5,460 nucleotides of DNA from Nanobdellota archaeon (GTDB lineage Archaea > Nanobdellota > Nanobdellia > SCGC-AAA011-G17 > VGLX01), in NCBI GenBank assembly GCA_018894775.1, contig JAHIPG010000290.1, positions 1 through 5,460 of the forward strand, written 5' to 3'. Every line of letters starts with the position of its first letter. The first letter of the stretch is position 1. The notes under the pieces were generated by a model. The model saw nothing but the letters and a program-made list of their open reading frames with translations. It ran no database searches and was not told the origin of the DNA. The translations under genes were made by a program, and so were the position numbers. This document shows, piece after piece, positions 1-4,388 of this stretch.

Positions 1-636
1 CAAAAAGGATTTAATTCTCAACAAGTTTCTGAAGCGATTAATCAGGCAGATATTAAAGGAGGTGTAGAAGGTACAGTGCCTCCTCCAGGAATGGCTCCTG
101 GAAGTATCTCTCCTATTGAAGGTGCAGAACCAGGTATGAAACCTTCAGCACTAAACCAATATCAAAATGAAAGGGGTGGCGAGATGCCTCTTCCTGTTCC
201 TAGTCCTGGAGCAGAAGCTCCTGCACCTGAACAACCATCAGAGTCATTTCAACAACAACCTCAGATGTTCCAACAGGGTGCCCCACAAATGCCTGCTGGT
301 TCAATGGATATTGAGTCTATACAGGAGGTAGCAGAGTCTATTATTGATGAGAGATGGCAGGAAGTTGTCGCGAGTATAGGTGATATTACTCTTTGGAAAA
401 GTAAAGTAGAAGATGATATTGCTTCAATTAAACAAGAAGTTCTAAGGATGGATGATAGATTTACAAAATTACAGGCTGCTATGATAGGGAAAGTTGATGA
501 ATACCAGAAGGGAATAAGCAAGGTTGGTAATGAGATGGCTGCTTTAGAGCAGGTGTTTGGTAAAATCATGGAACCTTTGACAACTAACATTAAAGAGTTA
601 CAGAGGATTACACAAGATCTTCAAAAGAAAAAGTAA
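1..636 (+). CDS. Pro/Gln-rich linker plus coiled-coil protein, 5'-partial
   Basis: Frame 1 is open from the first base of the window to the TAA at 634-636, so this is the last 211 residues of a gene that begins upstream. A GTG at 76 exists but is not a convincing start, because the residues before it (QKGFNSQQVSEAINQADI) read as a real amphipathic helix of the kind G-F/Y-S-x-x-Q-I found near the N-terminus of many DPANN archaeal proteins. Visible residues about 22-100 are low-complexity and rich in Pro, Gln, Gly and Ser, which suggests a disordered linker. Residues about 102-211 are strongly helical and charged, with heptad-like spacing, predicting a long coiled coil that ends in Lys-Lys-Lys. 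There is no TM segment in the visible part, so it is probably cytoplasmic. It converges on the five-TM operon with only 15 nt between stop codons. It resembles lineage-restricted archaeal hypothetical proteins; no function is known to me. An archaellum FlaC/D/E-like accessory role is possible but unsupported. Confidence 0.8.
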   Translation, partial: QKGFNSQQVSEAINQADIKGGVEGTVPPPGMAPGSISPIEGAEPGMKPSALNQYQNERGGEMPLPVPSPGAEAPAPEQPSESFQQQPQMFQQGAPQMPAGSMDIESIQEVAESIIDERWQEVVASIGDITLWKSKVEDDIASIKQEVLRMDDRFTKLQAAMIGKVDEYQKGISKVGNEMAALEQVFGKIMEPLTTNIKELQRITQDLQKKK

Positions 637-645
637 TTGAAAAGA
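622..645 (-). terminator. Possible oligo-T terminator of the five-TM operon
   Basis: Just downstream of the last operon stop (652), the minus strand carries closely spaced T runs (CTTTT, then CTTTTTCTTTTG) within about 25 nt. Archaeal RNA polymerase commonly terminates at oligo-T tracts without a hairpin. The runs lie inside the 3' end of the convergent coiled-coil gene, where they encode Lys codons (AAG/AAA) on the other strand, so the T richness may be incidental. Confidence 0.3.
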
Positions 646-651
646 TAATTC

Positions 652-1176
652 CTATCGCGTTATTCCTTTTATCGCATATGATGCTACCAGAAGTATAAAT
701 AGTACTCCAATAATTTTAGGGTGGAATAACAGTACTCCTATCTTACCCATAAAGCTATCGTCTGTGCCGCTTTCTCCTTGGGTTATTTCTGCTATGCTAG
801 GCCCTACCACTTTGGTCAATGCTAAGCCGAATAGTACAATCATTATGATTATGATTATCCACACTGTACTTTCACTTGATACTGCTTCTGCTATTGTTTC
901 AGGCTTTACACCTAAGAACATAAAGACTACTAGAATGCACATCGAGACGATTATGAAGACCACAAACCATGGTGTGATAAGCTGTATCAGATCTACTGCT
1001 GATTGTGTTACTATAAAAAGCAACGATACTGAGAAGGAAGCTACAGATATCAAACCTTTATTATTTCCCAATATCCTTGTTTTCAGAAGAACTGAATAAG
1101 ATACTATAAAAACAAATAGAAAAACAAATATTGGGATGAAATGGTCTAATAATGATGAGTCTAATATTGTTGCCAT
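652..1176 (-). CDS. Five-TM membrane protein C (third tandem paralogue)
   Basis: A 174-residue, very hydrophobic protein with five predicted TM segments: about residues 12-31, 43-57, 69-89, 104-126 and 154-172. It is the most diverged copy of the family formed with the two genes upstream of it. The first TM ends in VLLKTRILG at the place where copies A and B have VLEKTKLFG or VLEKAKLFG. TM2, a short amphipathic stretch, a Pro (P69) and TM3 then follow in the same order, with 9 of 25 residues identical to copy A across the TM1 block. The family Glu before Lys in the EK-x-K motif is Leu here, and the Asn at the start of TM2 is Ser. The ATG at 1176 starts one base after the TAA of copy B (TAA-A-ATG) and has no SD, so translation is probably coupled. 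Function unknown; a subunit of a membrane complex with A and B is inferred from the tandem arrangement. Confidence 0.85.
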   Translation of the reverse strand: MATILDSSLLDHFIPIFVFLFVFIVSYSVLLKTRILGNNKGLISVASFSVSLLFIVTQSAVDLIQLITPWFVVFIIVSMCILVVFMFLGVKPETIAEAVSSESTVWIIIIIMIVLFGLALTKVVGPSIAEITQGESGTDDSFMGKIGVLLFHPKIIGVLFILLVASYAIKGITR

Positions 1177-1177
1177 T

Positions 1178-1756
1178 TTATTCGTCTATTCTTTTTCCAG
1201 CGAATGCGTCTCCTGCCTCTGACATGGTCTTGAATAATTTCTTTACTCCGCCCTGTTGGGGTTTATATCCTACAGCAACCATTAGGACTAACAACACCAT
1301 ACCTATCACAATCAGCGCTCCTGCATCTGAATCTGATATTGAAAATTCGAAGTCCAACCAAGGCAGCTCAATTGTTGTGTCTGCTGCTTGTGTAAGTGCC
1401 CAGATTCCTCCACCTACTGCTAGGACTACTAAAAAGAACATAAAAGCACCTTTAAATGCGCTGTGTCCTACACCAAATAAGCCCATTATGATTAGGAATC
1501 CTAGGAATACAATGATTACTGCTGAAACATTTGGTAAATATATATTTATGAATTCTACTATTGTTCCTTGCCTAACTATGAGTAAGCCTACAACCAAAGC
1601 AATTATTGCATTGAATTTTCTGCTTGCTGCTCCGAATAGTTTTGCTTTTTCTAGCACTGCAAATACTAATGTGAATACTAATAAGAAAGGTAAAACTATT
1701 TCATAGAACCCCATTGATTCTAATTGTTCTATTCCGCCCTTAAGATCGATTGCCAT
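1178..1756 (-). CDS. Five-TM membrane protein B (second tandem paralogue)
   Basis: A 192-residue protein with five predicted TM segments: about residues 17-35, 49-63, 75-95, 100-121 and 146-163. The N-terminal block, MGFYEIVLPF through LEKAKLFG (residues 15-42), is identical to copy A at 22 of 28 positions. After it come an N-A motif opening TM2, a variable amphipathic piece, the LPN motif at 74-76, and TM3. The loop between TM4 and TM5 (about 123-145) is longer and more acidic than in A. B also has a unique 28-residue charged C-terminal tail (KLFKTMSEAGDAFAGKRIDE) that could bind a cytoplasmic partner. The ATG at 1756 is preceded by GGTGAT (minus strand) 6 nt away. It lies 3 nt after the stop of A and 1 nt before the start of C, so the three are one transcript. 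Function unknown; this looks like an uncharacterised archaeal (DPANN-type) family. Confidence 0.88.
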   Translation of the reverse strand: MAIDLKGGIEQLESMGFYEIVLPFLLVFTLVFAVLEKAKLFGAASRKFNAIIALVVGLLIVRQGTIVEFINIYLPNVSAVIIVFLGFLIIMGLFGVGHSAFKGAFMFFLVVLAVGGGIWALTQAADTTIELPWLDFEFSISDSDAGALIVIGMVLLVLMVAVGYKPQQGGVKKLFKTMSEAGDAFAGKRIDE

Positions 1757-1759
1757 TTT

Positions 1760-2287
1760 TTAATCACCGCCTGAAGATTTGCTTTTAGTTACAAAGAATA
1801 TTGTTGCAACAATTATTGCCATAAACATTATTGTCACGCCTGTAGTTGATGTCCAGAAACTTCCTAAGCCTTCTAATATGTCTGGTACAAATGCGTGCAT
1901 GGAAAGGAGTACAATCCCTATAAAGAATATTATTGTTAAGGATACTTTCCAGAAGGTATTATTCTCAAAGCTAAATTCTTTATCTGCATAGAAGAATCCT
2001 ACTAGCATCATGAAACTCATCAATGTGATTAGTAAGACTACTACATTTGGTAGAAGTTCTCTAGCACCTGCTACAAGTTCTGTTGATGCCACAAAGAATA
2101 GTGCTATTACAAATGCTAACATAGCATTGATGTTCTTTTTAGGTTTCTTGTCTTCTGTTCCGAATAGTTTGGTCTTCTCCAAGACTCCGAATACTATCGT
2201 AAAAACAAGAAGAAATGGTAGTACTACATCATAAAAACCAAAGTCTTTTAAAAATTCAATTGCTCCTGCTAACGGACTCATTGCCAT
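1760..2287 (-). CDS. Five-TM membrane protein A (first tandem paralogue)
   Basis: A 175-residue protein with five predicted TM segments: about residues 18-36, 54-68, 82-100, 112-134 and 150-167. Hallmarks are FYDVVLPFLLVF leading into GVLEKTKLFG (18-43), a Lys-rich loop (47-51), NAMLAF opening TM2 (54-59) and LLPNV (78-82) before TM3. Copies B and C share this order, so the three arose by tandem duplication. The C-terminus is short and polar (SKSSGGD), and its last two codons plus stop (GGT GAT TAA) double as the SD of gene B. I chose the ATG at 2287; the in-frame ATG at 2281 is an alternative that removes two residues. No SD precedes the start, but a good TATA box lies about 20-30 nt upstream, suggesting a short-leader or leaderless transcript. 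Function unknown. There is no catalytic motif and no regular buried charge that would suggest a transporter. Confidence 0.88.
   Translation of the reverse strand: MAMSPLAGAIEFLKDFGFYDVVLPFLLVFTIVFGVLEKTKLFGTEDKKPKKNINAMLAFVIALFFVASTELVAGARELLPNVVVLLITLMSFMMLVGFFYADKEFSFENNTFWKVSLTIIFFIGIVLLSMHAFVPDILEGLGSFWTSTTGVTIMFMAIIVATIFFVTKSKSSGGD
1763..1768 (-). promoter_or_regulatory. Shine-Dalgarno of five-TM gene B
   Basis: The minus strand reads GGTGAT, 6 nt before the ATG at 1756. This matches the right half of AGGAGGTGAT, the complement of the 16S rRNA 3' end. It is embedded in the last two sense codons of gene A (Gly-Asp), so the two genes are physically coupled. Confidence 0.6.
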
Positions 2288-2305
2288 ATTTGATTTTTAG
2301 TATTT

Positions 2306-2318
2306 AATATTATATAAA
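2306..2318 (-). promoter_or_regulatory. TATA box of the five-TM operon
   Basis: The minus strand reads TTTATATAATATT in the 38-nt gap between the PRC-barrel gene and gene A. The first T is 30 nt upstream of the ATG at 2287. An archaeal TSS normally lies about 25 nt downstream of the TATA centre, which places it at or just before the ATG. With no SD present, this predicts a leaderless or very short-leader mRNA for A-B-C, independent of the PRC gene. A purine-rich AAAGG directly upstream could act as a BRE. Confidence 0.55.
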
Positions 2319-2325
2319 CCTTTGT

Positions 2326-2607
2326 TTATTCTGATTCTTCCTCTTCTTTATCTTCGTAGCTAGGTATTGCGGCTTTTGATATTATCACAATATCCCCGAC
2401 AGCTTTTACTAACTGATGTGGAACAATTACGCCTTTTGCGCCGCCTAGCACTTTTGTCAGAAATGAGCTTTTTGTCGCTTTTATTCTCCAACCAAATATT
2501 TTATTTGATGCTAGAATACTTTCTTCGATATCTCCAAAGTAATCTCCCTGGTCGGTATAAACTCTCATATCATATATGTCTGTTAGGTTTTTTAATTTAA
2601 GTGCCAT
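2326..2607 (-). CDS. Small PRC-barrel domain protein
   Basis: A 93-residue stand-alone PRC-barrel protein. Residues about 10-79 carry the fold's pattern of short beta strands: VYTDQGDYFGDIEE (strand, turn with Gly, strand), FGWRIKAT, then KGVIVPHQLVKAVGDIVII, where an I-V-P-x-x-x-V-x-x-V-G-D-x-V-I-I run closes the barrel. The C-terminus is a short acidic tail (EDKEEEESE). There is no signal peptide or TM, so it is cytoplasmic. PRC barrels are small beta folds used in ribosome maturation and photosynthetic reaction centres. Small archaeal members (CdpB type in haloarchaea) act in cell division with SepF. A division role here is only an analogy, since no SepF or FtsZ is visible. The ATG at 2607 is preceded by a near-perfect SD. 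The gene precedes the five-TM operon on the same strand with a 38-nt gap and may be partly cotranscribed with it. Confidence 0.88.
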   Translation of the reverse strand: MALKLKNLTDIYDMRVYTDQGDYFGDIEESILASNKIFGWRIKATKSSFLTKVLGGAKGVIVPHQLVKAVGDIVIISKAAIPSYEDKEEEESE

Positions 2608-2614
2608 ATTTTCA

Positions 2615-2624
2615 ATCCCCTCCT
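2615..2624 (-). promoter_or_regulatory. Strong Shine-Dalgarno of the PRC-barrel gene
   Basis: The minus strand reads AGGAGGGGAT, matching 9 of 10 bases of AGGAGGTGAT, 7 nt before the ATG at 2607. It is the strongest ribosome-binding site in the window and fixes this start. It also implies a leadered transcript, unlike the divergent gene. Confidence 0.75.
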
Positions 2625-2638
2625 TTGTTATGATTATA

Positions 2639-2663
2639 GGAAATATTTTTAAGTATTTAAATA
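2639..2663. promoter_or_regulatory. Divergent promoter, PRC-barrel gene / traB-like gene
   Basis: The 72-nt gap between two divergent starts holds a very AT-rich core. On the plus strand, GGAAA (2639-2643, BRE-like) precedes TTTTTAAGTA (2646-2655, TATA-like). That places the plus TSS near the ATG at 2680, which has no SD and is therefore probably leaderless. On the minus strand the same block reads TTTAAATA and CTTAAAAATA, suitably placed to start a leadered PRC transcript around 2620-2635. The two promoters overlap, so occupancy of one could interfere with the other. TTAATTAA just before the plus start is palindromic and could be an operator, but this is only a guess. Confidence 0.45.
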
Positions 2664-2679
2664 TTGTTGTTAATTAATT

Positions 2680-3354
2680 ATGAGAAAGTATAGAAACCTT
2701 ACCATTATCGGAACCTCTCACATCGCTATCGAAAGTGTTCAGATTGTTGAGAAGGTAATATTGGGCAATAATCCTAATATTGTAGCTCTAGAGCTTGACC
2801 CTCTCCGTTTTCTTTCTTTAATTTCTAACAAAAAACGTAAGCTGAAACTGACAGATATCAAGATTCTTGGCTTTAAAGGATTCTTAATCAATCTAATTGG
2901 TGCTTGGGTTGAGAAAAAGTTAGGTGAACTGGTAGGGACACCTCCTGGCTCTGATATGGTTAAAGCTGCTCAGACTGCAAAGAAAATAGGGGCTGATATT
3001 GCTCTGATAGATCAGGATATCCGTATAACTCTCAAGAAGCTGAGTAAGTCTATTACCTGGAAGGAAAAGTTAAGATTTGTGTGGGACATCATAAAAGGTA
3101 TAATTCTGAGGAAGCCTATTGTCAAGTTTGATCTCAGGAAGGTTCCTAGTGAAGCAATAATTGAGAAGCTTACAAGCAAGATCAAAGCTGATTACCCTTC
3201 ATTCTATAAAGTTCTTATTGATGATAGGAATAAATTCATGTCAAAAGGTTTATATAAATTAATGTCTACTGATAGGAGTATAGTTGCCGTGGTCGGCGCA
3301 GGCCATGAAAAAGATATCATAAAATTGTTAAAGAAAAAATTTGAAAATGGTTAA
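2680..3354 (+). CDS. TraB/PrgY-family protein, short form
   Basis: A 224-residue TraB-domain protein. Family motifs are in order: IIGTSHIAIES with the first GX2H (G11-H14), ALELDPLR (E38, D40, R43), GTPPGSDM (86-93) followed by GADIALIDQDIRITL (104-118), RNKFMS (183-188), and VVGAGHEK with the second GX2H (G206-H209). These are the conserved signatures of the TraB/PrgY/Tiki/GumN superfamily. Tiki proteins are metalloproteases that use GX2H motifs, and enterococcal PrgY/TraB limit endogenous peptide sex pheromone. The archaeal full-length relatives I know are nearer 390 residues, with a C-terminal membrane part. This protein ends 15 residues after the second GX2H, so it keeps the putative catalytic core but lacks the anchor. 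A partly hydrophobic helix at 62-77 could touch the membrane. The ATG at 2680 has no SD and is probably leaderless. It overlaps the membrane gene downstream by 8 nt, so they are likely cotranscribed. Substrate unknown. Confidence 0.88.
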   Translation: MRKYRNLTIIGTSHIAIESVQIVEKVILGNNPNIVALELDPLRFLSLISNKKRKLKLTDIKILGFKGFLINLIGAWVEKKLGELVGTPPGSDMVKAAQTAKKIGADIALIDQDIRITLKKLSKSITWKEKLRFVWDIIKGIILRKPIVKFDLRKVPSEAIIEKLTSKIKADYPSFYKVLIDDRNKFMSKGLYKLMSTDRSIVAVVGAGHEKDIIKLLKKKFENG

Positions 3355-4108
3355 GCAAATAAGAGATTTTATCATCACAATTCTGATTGTAACATTTGTA
3401 TTCGCTTTTGATGATAAATCAAAACTGTTTCAACTTGGTGACTGGCTTGGTAATTTTGTGCGTGTTTCAGCGAGTGTTGCCTTAGTTGTATTAGTCCATT
3501 ATTTTGGCCATAAATGGGTTGCTCGTAAATATGGTGCTGATGTGGTCCATAAAATCTGGACTATCAAACGTTATGGATGGAGTAAAAGGGCTCACTTCCC
3601 TCTTAAGTTACATTTTATGAATCTTACAATCATTCCAATCAACTCTTTTCCTTTAGGAGGTGTTCTTGCAGTTATTGTCTCTTTTTTGAGTAATGGTAGA
3701 TTATATTTTACACCTGTAGAAGCTATTGATATAAAGTGTGATGAACATAAAAGGGTTGGCCGTTGGAGGATAAAAGTTTTAGAGAGAGAATGTGCAAGGA
3801 TTGCTCTTGCAGGTCCAACTGCAAACATTCTTTTGGCTTTAGTACTCCAATCATTCAATCAATCAGGGATGTTTGACCAGTTAATCTGGATAAGCTGTTT
3901 GTATGGTCTTTATCATATGATCCCTGTATCTGAGTTAGATGGTAGTAAGATTTTCTTTGGTTCACAGTATCTTTATGTATTCGGCCTGGCATTTCTGCTC
4001 TCCGCATTCTTATTAGTTATGTTAATATCTCCGGGAACAGCCTTTTTCATATCAGTCCTTATTGCATTAGGAATTTTTGGTTTTTTCTTCATTAAAACAG
4101 CTAACTAA
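3347..4108 (+). CDS. Site-2-protease (M50)-like membrane protein, probable pseudoprotease
   Basis: A 253-residue multi-TM protein (about 5-6 hydrophobic segments, including roughly 8-21, 38-52, 100-118, 150-168, 178-193 and 205-250) with the layout of archaeal site-2 proteases. The zinc-site helix reads VLVHYFGHKWVARKYG (48-63). The two His ligands, H51 and H55, and the family AxxYG ending remain, but the catalytic Glu of HExxH is Tyr52 (TAT at 3500-3502). An ALAGPTANI motif follows (153-161), then MIPVSELDGSKIF with the third ligand Asp198. The conserved Asn upstream of LDG is replaced by His190. Zinc binding could survive while peptidase activity is probably lost. I preferred the ATG at 3347 over TTG 3341; it overlaps the traB-like stop by 8 nt and has no SD, so it is coupled. 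Family assignment is fairly sure; inactivity is inferred from two substitutions. Confidence 0.8.
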   Translation: MVKQIRDFIITILIVTFVFAFDDKSKLFQLGDWLGNFVRVSASVALVVLVHYFGHKWVARKYGADVVHKIWTIKRYGWSKRAHFPLKLHFMNLTIIPINSFPLGGVLAVIVSFLSNGRLYFTPVEAIDIKCDEHKRVGRWRIKVLERECARIALAGPTANILLALVLQSFNQSGMFDQLIWISCLYGLYHMIPVSELDGSKIFFGSQYLYVFGLAFLLSAFLLVMLISPGTAFFISVLIALGIFGFFFIKTAN

Positions 4109-4373
4109 AAAGGCTTAGAATTGCTTTCTGTAGTAGCCAGACTATTGCTATCCAGGTTAACACATTATATATCCCAAATATAGCTAGAATAAAGACTATA
4201 GCAATACCAAAATCTAATAAGCTTACTATATTATGAAAGAACATTATCCCTTTAATCATTAAGTAAATGACTGCCACAACCATAAATGTTTTTGATACCC
4301 ATCCATATTTGAATAGGATTAAAATAATCACCGAAAAGATGTCTATAAGCCCAAGCAACTTAACAAAAACCAT
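4101..4373 (-). CDS. Small four-TM membrane protein with internal duplication
   Basis: A 90-residue, almost wholly hydrophobic protein with four predicted TM helices, about 4-22, 29-46, 49-67 and 71-89. It is two repeats of a TM hairpin. L9-I-D11 ... ILIL ... G24 in the first half matches L52-L-D54 ... VFIL ... G67 in the second, and YLMIKGI (37-43) matches WLLQKAI (79-85). Each hairpin keeps one Asp near the start and one Lys near the end of its second helix. These buried opposite charges could pair across the dimer-like core. It starts 7 nt after the regulator gene, with a weak SD (GAGTTGAT, minus strand) 6 nt before the ATG, so it is probably in one transcript with it. Its 3' end overlaps the convergent M50-like gene by 8 nt. 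Function unknown; similar small proteins occur as hypothetical proteins in DPANN archaea. Confidence 0.78.
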   Translation of the reverse strand: MVFVKLLGLIDIFSVIILILFKYGWVSKTFMVVAVIYLMIKGIMFFHNIVSLLDFGIAIVFILAIFGIYNVLTWIAIVWLLQKAILSLFS

Positions 4374-4379
4374 TTTAGA

Positions 4380-4388
4380 ATCAACTCA
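4380..4388 (-). promoter_or_regulatory. Weak Shine-Dalgarno of the four-TM gene
   Basis: The minus strand reads TGAGTTGAT, in which GAGTTGAT matches GAGGTGAT at 7 of 8 positions, 6 nt before the ATG at 4373. The spacing equals that of the GGTGAT site of gene B. The site overlaps the final codons and TGA stop of the regulator gene, which points to coupled translation. Confidence 0.4.

Noticed and set aside
76..78. GTG at 76 as the start of the coiled-coil gene
   Set aside because: The frame is open to base 1 with a plausible helix before it, so the gene is better read as partial.
261..590. Minus-strand frame opposite the coiled-coil gene
   Set aside because: Its Ser/Ile/Leu-rich sequence is a mirror of the coiled-coil coding strand, and the plus frame is open through the window edge with a clear domain pattern.
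764..2234. Plus-strand open frames across the five-TM operon (764-1099, 1152-1706, 1779-1991, 2010-2234)
   Set aside because: They are antisense to strong membrane-protein genes. Their products are Thr/Ile/Asn-rich with no domain pattern, and they lack start signals.
2367..2600. Plus-strand frame opposite the PRC-barrel gene
   Set aside because: It is low-complexity and Leu/Arg-rich, while the minus strand has a clear PRC barrel and the best SD of the window.
2641..2677. AT-rich near-palindromic stretch as an origin or repeat element
   Set aside because: It is short, has no repeated origin-recognition-like boxes and no Orc1/Cdc6 gene nearby. Promoter function between divergent genes explains it.
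3341..3346. TTG at 3341 as the start of the M50-like gene
   Set aside because: It adds only two residues, and the ATG two codons later is a better initiator and equally compatible with coupling to the traB-like stop.
3592..3858. Minus-strand frame inside the M50-like gene
   Set aside because: It has no family features, and it is opposite the recognisable AGP and zinc-site region.
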